39,583 nucleotides of DNA from CAZWVR01 sp964637235 (GTDB taxonomy: Bacteria > Bacteroidota > Bacteroidia > Bacteroidales > S143-33). The stretch covers positions 1 to 39,583 of the forward strand of contig CAZWVR010000013.1 in NCBI GenBank assembly GCA_964637235.1, given 5' to 3'. Of the stretch, positions 1 to 8,794 are shown one piece after another. Made by a program: the position numbers and the translations under genes. Under the pieces are notes generated by a model that saw only the letters and a program-made list of their open reading frames with translations, was not told the DNA's origin and searched no databases. Position 1 is the first letter of the stretch. Each line of letters starts with the position of its first letter.

Positions 1-1243
1 TCTTTTGATTGTATTTATTGTATGAATATAGAAATCTGTAAGAGCCTATCCACAATTGATTTGTATTATCCCAATTGCTAAATGTAATAGATGTAATTAA
101 GTCATTATCATAAGAGCGAGTTGTTAAATGATAGTTTTCCCATCTATTATTAGTATTATCCCAAATTTTAGTTGTGTCATTAAGTGCGAGATTATTTGCT
201 GTATATGTATATATTTTCTTTTGATTATTTACCCATATATCATTAGTTGCATCCCAACTTTGATAGATATATCCTGTTATTAGTCCATCGTTATTGTATG
301 TATATATAGTTCTTGAAGAATTAATAAATGCATTATCTGACGAAGACCAAGTTTGGTAAATATATTGCTGGATTTTTCCTGTATTAGGGTCAATAATACT
401 GGTATCTCTGGAATATGGTACCCATTCGTTAGTAGTATTATCCCACTGATATTCTGTAGTTGCTATCAAAAGAGTGTCATTACTATATGAATATCTGTAT
501 TTAGTATCATTGATCCATTGTGAGATAGCAGCATCCCATTGATAATCAATTTCTAATATTTTTTCACCAGCACTATTTACAGTATATTCGTCTTTTTCGT
601 AGTTTTCCCATAACCCAGTAGTTGCATCATAATTATAAGAGTTATATTGCTTGTAATATCCGTTATTATCAAAGATAAGTGTATCCTTGTATCCATAGGT
701 ATAATTACCGTTATTGTCTATACTATAACTAGTATAACCAGTCCATAGATAACCGTAAGCTTCTTTTTTTTCTGTAGAAAATGAAAAAACGTAAATATTA
801 TTTCCATTTACGACAGCAAATTCTCGTAAATATCTTTGGAACCATAAGAAATTATCGGGATATTCATATATATACTCAGCCCAGTCGTCCCAATATGTAG
901 AAAGAGGTATTAAATTAATTCTATAGGTGGTATCTCCTACTGAAGGATCATAAAGAGACACTTTCCGAGGTATTCCTACATCATTATATTTCCAAAAATA
1001 TAAAGAGGTGTGTAGATCCCAGTCAGTTGTGTTACCATAATAATAATGTTCTTGTTCAAGAGAATAGCCAGTATTCTTATAGAATGGCATACTGAAAAGA
1101 GGATTAAAGTTCTCCATTTTTTGTTTTAACAGCTTATTAGCATCTTTTAAACTATGCACATTAGAGAATTGAGGCAATAGCACTTGTGCATTCAGTACTA
1201 TTGACAAAAACAAAACCGGTAAAAATAAAAGAGTTTTCTTCAT
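1..1243 (-). CDS. Secreted repeat protein, partial (C-terminus beyond window)
   Basis: An open frame of 414 codons runs from an ATG at 1243 to the left window edge without a stop. The product starts with a signal peptide (MKKTLLFLPVLFLSIVLNAQ) and a short conserved segment (HSLKDANK). It then carries repeated units of about 30 residues centred on W-D-N/A-T-N-x-x-W followed by aromatic-rich Y-x-Y strands. It is a clear paralogue of the next gene upstream at 1421-3076: both share the N-terminal segment, the NFNP-F-x-x-PFYKNTGYSLE block and the YSYNKYNQK stretch. By analogy the missing end should carry a type IX secretion sorting domain, but this cannot be seen. The function is unknown; a cell-surface or secreted role is inferred. 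A TAnnTTTG -7 box lies upstream at 1280-1287. Confidence 0.85.
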   Translation of the reverse strand, partial: MKKTLLFLPVLFLSIVLNAQVLLPQFSNVHSLKDANKLLKQKMENFNPLFSMPFYKNTGYSLEQEHYYYGNTTDWDLHTSLYFWKYNDVGIPRKVSLYDPSVGDTTYRINLIPLSTYWDDWAEYIYEYPDNFLWFQRYLREFAVVNGNNIYVFSFSTEKKEAYGYLWTGYTSYSIDNNGNYTYGYKDTLIFDNNGYYKQYNSYNYDATTGLWENYEKDEYTVNSAGEKILEIDYQWDAAISQWINDTKYRYSYSNDTLLIATTEYQWDNTTNEWVPYSRDTSIIDPNTGKIQQYIYQTWSSSDNAFINSSRTIYTYNNDGLITGYIYQSWDATNDIWVNNQKKIYTYTANNLALNDTTKIWDNTNNRWENYHLTTRSYDNDLITSITFSNWDNTNQLWIGSYRFLYSYNKYNQK

Positions 1244-1279
1244 AATAAATAGTTTGTGATTTATAGTTTATTTTTTATT

Positions 1280-1287
1280 CAAATTTA
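1280..1287 (-). promoter_or_regulatory. Candidate -7 box for the partial repeat-protein gene
   Basis: On the minus strand the bases read TAAATTTG, a full match to the Bacteroidota -7 consensus TAnnTTTG, 36 bases upstream of the ATG at 1243. No clear TTTG -33 box is visible at the expected spacing. It lies just after the terminator of the preceding gene, so this gene probably has its own transcript. Confidence 0.4.
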
Positions 1288-1310
1288 AGCACTTGTTTTG
1301 TAGTTATATA

Positions 1311-1338
1311 AAAAAGTCCTCTGCTATATAGCAGGGGC
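1311..1338 (-). terminator. Rho-independent terminator after the 551-residue repeat protein
   Basis: Arms at 1318-1324 and 1331-1337 form a 7-bp stem (one G-T pair) around TATATA. On the minus strand the stem is followed by a T-rich run (complement of 1311-1315 and beyond). It lies about 85 bases after the stop of the gene at 1421-3076 and before the next paralogue. Confidence 0.7.
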
Positions 1339-1420
1339 TATATAATTGATAAGTAGCGTCATAAATTTTATTCTGTTTTTTGAGATTATTGTTTTTTATT
1401 CTTTTATAAATTATTGTTTT

Positions 1421-3076
1421 TTATTCTTTTATAAACTTACTTGTGAAGTTTCCTTCTGCCGAATTAACTTTTATAATGTAAAGTCCATTTTTTAAGTCTT
1501 TGATATTTAGTGAACCGTTTATTATATCTTTTGCAATAATTTTTTGTCCGCTTGTGTTAAATACTTCAACGTTAGCTTTTTGATATGGTAAAAAGATAAT
1601 TTCACTGGCAGGATTAGGATAAATTTTTGGGCTGTATTGTTCTAAATCATTAACAGATGTAGAAACTTCGCGCCATTGGTAGGTTATCTTGTCTTCATTA
1701 TTCCATTGATTAGTTCCAGTATTCCATGTAAAATATTGGTATGAAACTAATCTACCATCTGTGTAATCATATACATATTTTTCATAGTTTATCCATTGCG
1801 ATGTTGTATTATCCCAATTTTGATGTATTAGTATTTTTTGATTATATTTGTTATATGAGTAAATATATCTGTAATTAGGCACCCATATTAGATTAGTAGC
1901 GTCCCAATAGGAATAAGTGTATGAAGTAATTAAATCACCGTCGTATGTACGTGTAACTAATGAGTAATTAACCCAAATATTATTAGTGTTATCCCAATAT
2001 TTGGATGTATCGCTAAGAGGATATCCATTTGAGTTGTATGTATAAATATCTTTTATATAATTTACCCATTGATAGTTTGTATTATCCCAATTTTGATATA
2101 TAATTCCAGTTCTCTTACCTTCGGAATTGTATGTATATATTCTTCTGTAAGAATTAATGAATTGATTATCAGTTGAAGACCATGTTTGATATATATACTG
2201 TTGTATATAACCTGTGTTAGGATCAAAAATAGAAGTATCTCTATATTCTGGAACCCATTCATTATTTGTATTGTCCCAATTGTATTTAGTGCTTGCAATT
2301 TGATAATTATTATTGTTGTAAGAATATCTAAATTTATGATTATTTGTCCAAGTAGAAGAGGGGTCATTCCAAAGATATTCTATTCTTAATGTTACGTTTC
2401 CATTGTCGTCAGTAGTGTATTCATATTTTTCATTATTCTCCCATATACCTGTCGTTGCGTCGTAGAGGTATGAATTGTATTGTTTATAGTAGTTATTTTC
2501 GTCTAATTGTAAAGTATCTTTAAAACCTGCTGTATAGTTTCCTGATGCATCTATATTATATTCTATAAAACTTGTTTGTATATAGTTGTACGCTTCTGTT
2601 TTAGTTTGAGTATAACCTATTCCAAATATGTAATTATTATTTACATGTTTATATCCTCTTAAATTTTTTTGAGACCAGAAAAATTGATATGGATAGTTAT
2701 ATATATAATCATTCCAATCGTCCCAATATGTAGAGAAAGGTACCAAATTATATTTGTAAGTAGTATCTGAGGCAGCTATATCATAATAAGAAGCATTTAA
2801 TGGTAAGCCTATCTCATTATAGTTATAGAGATATGCGCTTCCACTTTCGTTCCAGTTGCTACCGCTACCATTGTAATAATGGATTTCTTCGAGAGAGTAG
2901 CCAGTATTTTTGTAGAAAGGGCGGGTAAAAATAGGGTTGAAATTCTCTCGCATTTGTTTTAGTTGCTTGTTAGCGTCTTTTAGGCTGTGGATGTTTGCAA
3001 ATAGTTGTTTAAATGTTTGGGCATTTACACTAATTACAAATAATAATGTCGAGAGTAGCAATAATATTTTTTTCAT
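1421..3076 (-). CDS. T9SS-sorted secreted repeat protein
   Basis: A 551-residue exported protein. It has an N-terminal signal peptide ending near residue 20 (VISVNAQ). A long central part, roughly 100-465, is made of degenerate units of about 30 residues with the core W-D-N-T-N-x-x-W-V-x-x-Y. The last 75 or so residues start at YPNPASE and look like a type IX secretion C-terminal sorting domain (Por secretion tail, type A), ending KFIKE. The family knowledge is that such tails direct passage through the T9SS and attachment to or release from the cell surface. No enzyme motif was recognised. The repeats are rich in Tyr, Trp, Asn and Thr, which suggests a beta-rich binding or structural protein (inference). 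It is a tandem paralogue of the partial gene at 1-1243. Confidence 0.85.
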   Translation of the reverse strand: MKKILLLLSTLLFVISVNAQTFKQLFANIHSLKDANKQLKQMRENFNPIFTRPFYKNTGYSLEEIHYYNGSGSNWNESGSAYLYNYNEIGLPLNASYYDIAASDTTYKYNLVPFSTYWDDWNDYIYNYPYQFFWSQKNLRGYKHVNNNYIFGIGYTQTKTEAYNYIQTSFIEYNIDASGNYTAGFKDTLQLDENNYYKQYNSYLYDATTGIWENNEKYEYTTDDNGNVTLRIEYLWNDPSSTWTNNHKFRYSYNNNNYQIASTKYNWDNTNNEWVPEYRDTSIFDPNTGYIQQYIYQTWSSTDNQFINSYRRIYTYNSEGKRTGIIYQNWDNTNYQWVNYIKDIYTYNSNGYPLSDTSKYWDNTNNIWVNYSLVTRTYDGDLITSYTYSYWDATNLIWVPNYRYIYSYNKYNQKILIHQNWDNTTSQWINYEKYVYDYTDGRLVSYQYFTWNTGTNQWNNEDKITYQWREVSTSVNDLEQYSPKIYPNPASEIIFLPYQKANVEVFNTSGQKIIAKDIINGSLNIKDLKNGLYIIKVNSAEGNFTSKFIKE

Positions 3077-3260
3077 ATAGTTGATTTTTTTGCTTTCATA
3101 TCTTTTTACGTATTTTTTTAATCAAAAGTTGCATATATATTTAAATTTTAACATAATTTATAATTAGGATATTTTTTTTAACCAAAATAAAGTCATTTTT
3201 ATGCAAAAAATGAATCTAAATAAAAGCTAAAAACTAGTAGGAATGCTCTGTTCATTTATT

Positions 3261-4808
3261 TTATATAAGTTTTTCTAATAGGGAAACAATAGAAGTTTTT
3301 TCTTCTATAATTTCAGGTAGTTTGTGGATTTTAACTCTAATTTGTTCCATAGTATCTCTATCTCGTAAGGTAACGGTGTTATCTTGTTTTGTTCTATGGT
3401 CTATTGTTATACATAAAGGGGTGCCTATTGCGTCTTGGCGTCTATATCTTCTACCTATTGAATCTTTTTCTTCGTAGATTACGTTAAATCTGTATTTTAG
3501 AATATCAAAGACTTTTTTTGCAATTTCTGGCAAGCCATCTTTGCGTACTAATGGCAATATAGCAGCTTTAACGGGAGCCAGTTGTGGAGGGATACGTAAT
3601 ACCACTCGTTTTTCGGTTTTTCCTTTTTCGCCAATTTCTTCTTCTGCATAAGAAGCACTTAATATTGCTAATACCATTCTATCAACTCCTATTGAGGTTT
3701 CTATGACGTATGGTATATAAGAGTGACCTAATTCATTATCGTAATATTGAAGTTTTTTTCCTGAGTGTTCTTGATGTCTGGAAAGGTCATAATCAGTTCT
3801 GGAATGTATGCCTTCAAGTTCTTTATATCCCATAGGAAATAGGAATTGGATATCCACAGCGGCATTAGCGTAGTGTGCTAATTTTTCGTGTTCGTATATT
3901 TTATAATAATGTTCAGGGAAGCCTAAAAGTTTATGCCATTTTAGTCGGAAGTTTTTCCAATATTCAAACCATTTTAGTTCCTCACCGGGTTTTATAAAAA
4001 ATTGCATTTCCATTTGTTCAAATTCGCGCATACGGAATATGAATTGTCGGGCGACAATTTCGTTTCGGAAAGCTTTACCTATCTGCGCTATTCCGAATGG
4101 AATTTTCATTCTGGCAGTTTTTAATATATTCAAAAAATTAACGAATATTCCCTGAGCTGTTTCTGGTCTTAGATAAATGGTATTGGCTTCTTTATCTATT
4201 GCGCCAAGTTTGGTATCGAACATAAGGTTAAATTTTCTGACATCTGTCCAATTTTTTGAACCTGTTTCAGGGTCTGGTATTTCATAGTCTATAATAATTT
4301 GTTTCAGTTCTTTAAGGTTTTCTTCTTGCATTGCTTTTAAGAATCTTTGCGTGAGTTCATTTATTTTTTTCTGAATTCTGAGGATATTGGGATTAGTTTC
4401 TATATATTTTTTTTCGTCAAAGTTTTCTCCGAATTTTTTTCTACCTTTTTCTATTTGCTTTTTAATTTTTTCGTATAGTTTTTCTCTATATTCCTCTATA
4501 AGTACATCTGCTCTATATCTTTTTTTGCTATCTTTATTATCAATTAGGGGGTCATTAAAAGCGTCTACATGTCCGGAAGCTACCCAAACTTTTGGATGCA
4601 TAAAAATGGCTGCGTCAATTCCTACAATATTTTGATGTAGTTGTACCATTGATTTCCACCAATATTCTTTGATATTATTTTTAAGTTCAACTCCATTTTG
4701 TCCGTAGTCATATACTGCACCTATTCCGTCATAGATTTCACTGGAAGGGAAAATAAATCCATATTCCTTTGCGTGGGAAATGATTTTTTTGAAAAGATCT
4801 TCTGCCAT
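3261..4808 (-). CDS. glyS: Glycine--tRNA ligase (single-chain, alpha2 type)
   Basis: A 515-residue class II aminoacyl-tRNA synthetase that charges tRNA-Gly in the cytoplasm. It is the single-chain homodimeric type, not the alpha2beta2 GlyQ/GlyS type. Diagnostic stretches are FPSSEIYDGIGAVYDYG near the N-terminus, the motif 2 region with YLRPETAQGIF and FRNEI, the FRMREFEQMEMQFF segment, and ETSIGVDRM near residue 365 (motif 3 region). A C-terminal anticodon-binding domain begins at about LAPVKAAILPL and has the family's ...IGRRYRRQDAIGTP run. The length is usual for the family. The ATG at 4808 follows a good promoter (4824-4854) with a very short leader. It stands alone between convergent-type neighbours. 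Confidence 0.97.
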   Translation of the reverse strand: MAEDLFKKIISHAKEYGFIFPSSEIYDGIGAVYDYGQNGVELKNNIKEYWWKSMVQLHQNIVGIDAAIFMHPKVWVASGHVDAFNDPLIDNKDSKKRYRADVLIEEYREKLYEKIKKQIEKGRKKFGENFDEKKYIETNPNILRIQKKINELTQRFLKAMQEENLKELKQIIIDYEIPDPETGSKNWTDVRKFNLMFDTKLGAIDKEANTIYLRPETAQGIFVNFLNILKTARMKIPFGIAQIGKAFRNEIVARQFIFRMREFEQMEMQFFIKPGEELKWFEYWKNFRLKWHKLLGFPEHYYKIYEHEKLAHYANAAVDIQFLFPMGYKELEGIHSRTDYDLSRHQEHSGKKLQYYDNELGHSYIPYVIETSIGVDRMVLAILSASYAEEEIGEKGKTEKRVVLRIPPQLAPVKAAILPLVRKDGLPEIAKKVFDILKYRFNVIYEEKDSIGRRYRRQDAIGTPLCITIDHRTKQDNTVTLRDRDTMEQIRVKIHKLPEIIEEKTSIVSLLEKLI

Positions 4809-4823
4809 AATTCAAATTTTGTC

Positions 4824-4854
4824 CAAAATTAAAAAAATATGCTTTAAAAACAAT
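4824..4854 (-). promoter_or_regulatory. Bacteroidota-type promoter of glyS
   Basis: On the minus strand a TTG (-33, complement of 4851-4853) is followed after 19 bases by TAATTTTG (-7, complement of 4824-4831), matching the TTTG-N19-TAnnTTTG pattern of the Bacteroidota primary sigma factor. The -7 box ends 15 bases before the ATG, which implies a very short, Shine-Dalgarno-free leader. Confidence 0.6.
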
Positions 4855-4953
4855 GATACTAATTTTAGATAAATGCAGTAATATTTTGCTATGGGAAGGA
4901 GAGCTTTGTTAAAAATTTTATTTATTATCTCCGATAAAAATTGGAATTTTTTT

Positions 4954-4961
4954 TACATTTG
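4954..4961 (+). promoter_or_regulatory. Candidate -7 box for uppS-bamA-skp
   Basis: TACATTTG matches TAnnTTTG exactly and sits 20 bases before the ATG at 4982. Its last G is the G of a possible GTG start at 4961, so that GTG would lie in the promoter and not in the message. A convincing TTTG -33 box was not found. Confidence 0.5.
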
Positions 4962-4981
4962 TGCCAAAACTTTTTAATTAT

Positions 4982-5719
4982 ATGGATTTAAAAAGGGAGA
5001 TTGATATAAATAAAGTTCCTACACATGTAGCGATAATCATGGATGGTAATGGTAGATGGGCAAAACAGCGGGGCAAAGATCGTATTTATGGACATAAAGA
5101 AGGTGCTAATTCTGTAAAAGCAGTTATTAAAGCAGCCTTAGAGATAAATATCAAATATTTAACGTTGTATGCTTTTTCAATAGAGAATTGGCAGCGTCCT
5201 AAGCAAGAGGTGGATGCACTTTTTAATCTTTTAATTCAGGCAATAGAACAAGAAAGTAGTTTTTTGGTAGAAAATAATATACGCTTTATGCATATAGGAA
5301 TTAAGCAGGGACTTTCGATGGATATTTTAGACGCTTTAAAGAGAGTAGAGCAGATGACTAATAAAAATGATAAATTAAATTTGATTATTGCATTGAACTA
5401 TGGAAGTCGGATAGAAATAATAGAAGCTGTAAAAAAAATTGCTCTTGACATTAAAAATGGTGAACTTATTCTTGATGATATTAATGAAAATATTTTTTCA
5501 GAATATCTTTTTACCAATAATATTCCGGATCCAGATTTACTTATTCGTACAAGTGGAGAAATACGGATAAGTAATTTTTTATTATGGCAACTTTCATATA
5601 CGGAACTTTATTTTACTCCAACTCTATGGCCTGATTTCAGAGAAAGAGACTTTTATGAGGCTATTATAGAATATCAAAGGCGTGAGCGAAGATTTGGTAA
5701 AATTTCAGAGCAATTATAA
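4982..5719 (+). CDS. uppS: Isoprenyl transferase (undecaprenyl diphosphate synthase)
   Basis: A cis-prenyltransferase of 245 residues that adds isopentenyl units to farnesyl diphosphate to make undecaprenyl diphosphate, the lipid carrier for peptidoglycan and other surface polymers. The N-terminal signature HVAIIMDGNGRWA contains the catalytic Asp (D21 with this start). The C-terminal LLIRTSGEIRISNFLLWQ and ELYFTPTLWPDF blocks hold the diphosphate-binding Arg and Ser residues. An in-frame GTG at 4961 would add seven residues, but it overlaps a TAnnTTTG promoter box and the ATG at 4982 gives the usual family N-terminus, so the ATG was chosen. It is the first gene of a run with bamA and two skp genes, a common Bacteroidota order. 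The later pathway genes mraY and murDEF are also in this window. Confidence 0.96.
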   Translation: MDLKREIDINKVPTHVAIIMDGNGRWAKQRGKDRIYGHKEGANSVKAVIKAALEINIKYLTLYAFSIENWQRPKQEVDALFNLLIQAIEQESSFLVENNIRFMHIGIKQGLSMDILDALKRVEQMTNKNDKLNLIIALNYGSRIEIIEAVKKIALDIKNGELILDDINENIFSEYLFTNNIPDPDLLIRTSGEIRISNFLLWQLSYTELYFTPTLWPDFRERDFYEAIIEYQRRERRFGKISEQL

Positions 5720-5767
5720 AAACAACTTGAAAATTTATATTTTTGAACGCTGAAAATCATAATTCAA

Positions 5768-8239
5768 ATGCGTAAATTACTAATTTTCTTTTTGGTTATA
5801 TTTTTATCAATTGATTTATTAGCACAGCAAACAGTAGATTATACTAATCCTCGCCAGTATACAATAGCAGATATTCATGTGTCAGGTATAAAATATTTAA
5901 GTAAGGATGCCTTAATAATGCTATCGGGCTTGTCTATCGGTGAAAAAATAAAAATTCCCGGGGATGAAATATCTGCTGCAATTCAAAAACTGTGGGATCA
6001 AGGGCTTTTTTCTGATGTTAAAATATCTATTGATAGAATAGAAGGCGATAGTGTATATTTAAATATTTTTTTGCAAGAGCAGCCCAGACTTAAACAAGTT
6101 CATTTTATTGGTATAAATAAGACAATGCAAAATGATTTGAAAGAAAAGCTTGATATTAGAATGGGTAAAAAAGTTACTAAAAGTTTATTGCATAATTATG
6201 AAGTCATTATAAAAAATTATTTAGCAGAAAAAGGATATCCATTTGCGGAGGTTTCTTTTCAAGTTGTAGATGATACTGCTCTATTGAATGTTGTTAATTT
6301 ATTTATCCATATTGATAAAAAAAATAAGGTTAAAATAAAACATATTATTGTTCGTGGTAATAAAGCTTTTTCTGACAGAAAAATAAGGCGTTTGCTTAAA
6401 AATACTAAACAGGTGAATTTTTTCAGATTTTGGAAAGCTTCTCGTTATAATGAGAAAAAATTTAAAGAGGATAAAGAACATCTGATAGAAAAATATCACG
6501 AAGCCGGATATAGAGATGCAAGAATTGTAGAGGATTCTGTCTATTCAGTAAGTGATAAGCGACTAAATGTATATCTAAAAGTTTATGAAGGTCCTAAATA
6601 TTATTTCCGAAATATACGATGGGTGGGCAATACAAAATACTCTTCTGAAATTTTAAGTAGCGTATTAGATATAAAGAAAGGAGATGTTTATAATCAGAAA
6701 CGTCTTGAAAATAGATTGTTAAATGACGATAATAGTGTTGGTAGTCTATACTATGATAAAGGATATCTATTTTTCCATGCCATACCTAAGGAAGTAAATA
6801 TAGAAAATGATTCAATAGATGTTGAAATTTCTATATATGAAGGACCACAGGCAAAAATTAATAGAGTAATTATTGAAGGAAATACTCGTACCAATGATCA
6901 CGTAATCAGACGGGAATTGAAAACTCTGCCGGGAGAACTTTTTTCTAAGCGAGATCTTATACGTTCAGTGCGTGAACTTGCTAATCTTGGTAATTTTGAT
7001 CCGGAACAACTTGCACCAGTTCCTATACCAGATCAAGCAAATGGTACTGTGGATATAAAATATAAGGTAGTAGAACGTCCAAGTGATCTTTTTGAGATGT
7101 CAGGTGGTTGGGGTGCTATGAATTTTGTTATGCAATTTGCTATAAAATTTAATAATTTTTCTTTGCGTAATATTGGTAATTTTAAATATTGGGACCCACT
7201 ACCAATGGGTGATGGTCAGAAATTGAGTTTCTCAACATACATAGGCGGCACGTATAAATTGATAAATTTTTCTTTTATAGAGCCTTGGCTTGGAGGGAAA
7301 AAGCCTAATTCCCTTTCTGTTAATCTCTATTATAATTTATTGACTAATGGTGTTACTCCTGCACAGGTAAAGAAGTATGGTTTGACGCGTAAGACTATGA
7401 ATCTTTATGGTTTTTCTGTTGGAATGGGTAGAAGGCTATCTTGGCCGGATGATTATTTTATTCTTTCAACGAATTTTAGTTATGAACTCTATCAAATAAA
7501 AGGATTATCTACATATATAAACATAGCCAATGGAAATTATAATGTTATCAGTGGAGAGCTCTCAATAGGGAGAAATTCCATAGATAATCCTATATATACA
7601 AGAGCAGGTTCAAATATTTCTTTTTCTATAAAAGCTACACCTCCGTATTCTTTGTTCATTAAAAAACCTTGGGCTGATTTACCGGATTCCTTGAAGTTTA
7701 AATGGGTTGAATATTATAAACTTACCATTAAGGGCGCTTGGTATAACCAATTAGTAAAGAATTTAGTACTTAGTACTCGTTTTGAATATGGTTTAATGGG
7801 CTATTATAATAATCTTATTGGTTATTCTCCCTTTGGAGAGTATATGGTGGGTGGCGATGGTATGGGCTTCTATGCTACTTTTGGTAAAGAGTATATTGGA
7901 TTGAGGGGATATAAAAATAATACAATTTCCGGAGCTATTGAAGGAAATAGAGGCGCTCATTTATATTCTAAATATACAGTAGAATTGAGGTATCCAATTT
8001 TACTAAAAGAAATGGCTACTTTTTATGTATTAACATTTTTAGAAGCCGGTAATGCATGGTATCATATAAATGAATTTGATCCGTTTAAATTTTATAGATC
8101 TGCTGGTGTTGGTGCAAGGCTTTTTGTGCCTATGCTTGGTCTTGTAGGTATCGACGCTGGATATGGCTTTGATCCTGTACCTAATGCACCAGAGGCTAAT
8201 AAGTGGAATATTCATTTTGTATTTGGACAACGTTTTTAA
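5768..8239 (+). CDS. bamA: Outer membrane protein assembly factor BamA
   Basis: An 823-residue Omp85 protein that folds and inserts beta-barrel proteins into the outer membrane. A signal peptide (MRKLLIFFLVIFLSIDLLAQ) is followed by about five POTRA repeats up to roughly residue 430; two clear POTRA starts are VRGNKAFSDRKIRRLL and IEGNTRTNDHVIRRELK. The rest is a 16-strand-type barrel. It includes an LRGY sequence, a form of the conserved (V/I)RGF loop 6 motif, and ends in FGQRF with a terminal Phe as expected for a BAM substrate. The length is normal for Bacteroidota. It begins 48 bases after uppS and is followed at 21 bases by the first skp gene, so chaperone and insertase are probably co-expressed. 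Confidence 0.96.
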   Translation: MRKLLIFFLVIFLSIDLLAQQTVDYTNPRQYTIADIHVSGIKYLSKDALIMLSGLSIGEKIKIPGDEISAAIQKLWDQGLFSDVKISIDRIEGDSVYLNIFLQEQPRLKQVHFIGINKTMQNDLKEKLDIRMGKKVTKSLLHNYEVIIKNYLAEKGYPFAEVSFQVVDDTALLNVVNLFIHIDKKNKVKIKHIIVRGNKAFSDRKIRRLLKNTKQVNFFRFWKASRYNEKKFKEDKEHLIEKYHEAGYRDARIVEDSVYSVSDKRLNVYLKVYEGPKYYFRNIRWVGNTKYSSEILSSVLDIKKGDVYNQKRLENRLLNDDNSVGSLYYDKGYLFFHAIPKEVNIENDSIDVEISIYEGPQAKINRVIIEGNTRTNDHVIRRELKTLPGELFSKRDLIRSVRELANLGNFDPEQLAPVPIPDQANGTVDIKYKVVERPSDLFEMSGGWGAMNFVMQFAIKFNNFSLRNIGNFKYWDPLPMGDGQKLSFSTYIGGTYKLINFSFIEPWLGGKKPNSLSVNLYYNLLTNGVTPAQVKKYGLTRKTMNLYGFSVGMGRRLSWPDDYFILSTNFSYELYQIKGLSTYINIANGNYNVISGELSIGRNSIDNPIYTRAGSNISFSIKATPPYSLFIKKPWADLPDSLKFKWVEYYKLTIKGAWYNQLVKNLVLSTRFEYGLMGYYNNLIGYSPFGEYMVGGDGMGFYATFGKEYIGLRGYKNNTISGAIEGNRGAHLYSKYTVELRYPILLKEMATFYVLTFLEAGNAWYHINEFDPFKFYRSAGVGARLFVPMLGLVGIDAGYGFDPVPNAPEANKWNIHFVFGQRF

Positions 8240-8260
8240 AACTATATAAAATCTAAATCT

Positions 8261-8782
8261 ATGAAAAAACTAAGCACTTATCTTTTACTTGCAGGAGTCA
8301 TCATTGCTGTGGCTTTTTGGGCTCCAAAATCTGAAAGTAAAATAGGACATGTTGATACTGAATATATTTTGAAAAAAATACCAGCATATCAAGATGCTCA
8401 GTCAGAACTGGATAACTTGGCTAAGCAATATCACGAGGAAATTAAGCAGAAGGCTAAAATTGTTGATTCTTTATATAAGGTTTATCAAAGAGAATCTGTA
8501 CTTTGGCCGGAAGATCTTAAACGTCAGAAAGAAGATGAGATAGTTAATAAAGAAAAGGAAATAAAAGAACTCCAAAAGAAATATTTTGCACCGGATGGAC
8601 TTTTGGCGCAAAAGAGAGAAGAGCTTATAAAACCTATACAAGATAACTTATATCAGGCTTTAAAAGAGGTCGCAGAAGATGGAAACTATGACTATATTTT
8701 TGATAAAGCAACTGGCGAGATACTTTATGCTCGTGAGCAAAATGATATAAGTGATATTGTTCTTAAAAAAATGGGATATTAA
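8261..8782 (+). CDS. OmpH/Skp family periplasmic chaperone, copy 1
   Basis: A 173-residue exported protein with an N-terminal signal or anchor segment (about residues 5-22), an opening beta strand KIGHVDTEYIL, a long charged coiled-coil region (about 45-125) and a closing YDYIFDKATGEILYA segment. This is the Skp/OmpH layout: a trimer with coiled-coil tentacles that holds unfolded outer membrane proteins in the periplasm and hands them to BAM. It lies directly after bamA and 12 bases before a second, diverged copy. The hydrophobic start has no clear Cys and no obvious AxA signal peptidase site, so it could remain membrane-anchored. Confidence 0.9.
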   Translation: MKKLSTYLLLAGVIIAVAFWAPKSESKIGHVDTEYILKKIPAYQDAQSELDNLAKQYHEEIKQKAKIVDSLYKVYQRESVLWPEDLKRQKEDEIVNKEKEIKELQKKYFAPDGLLAQKREELIKPIQDNLYQALKEVAEDGNYDYIFDKATGEILYAREQNDISDIVLKKMGY

Positions 8783-8794
8783 AAATAATACAGT

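Noticed and set aside
2062..2367. Reading frame of 101 codons on the minus strand inside the repeat protein gene
   Set aside because: It lies wholly within the 1421-3076 coding region in another frame, is rich in Ile and Tyr from the repeat composition, and has no recognisable domain.
1..3076. RHS/YD-repeat toxin reading of the Tyr- and Asp-rich repeats
   Set aside because: The core is W-D-N-T-N-x-x-W, not the YD-repeat consensus G-x-x-x-x-Y-x-Y-D, and there is no toxin tail; the end is a T9SS sorting domain.
4961..4981. GTG start for uppS
   Set aside because: The GTG is part of an exact TAnnTTTG promoter box, and the ATG at 4982 gives the family N-terminus.
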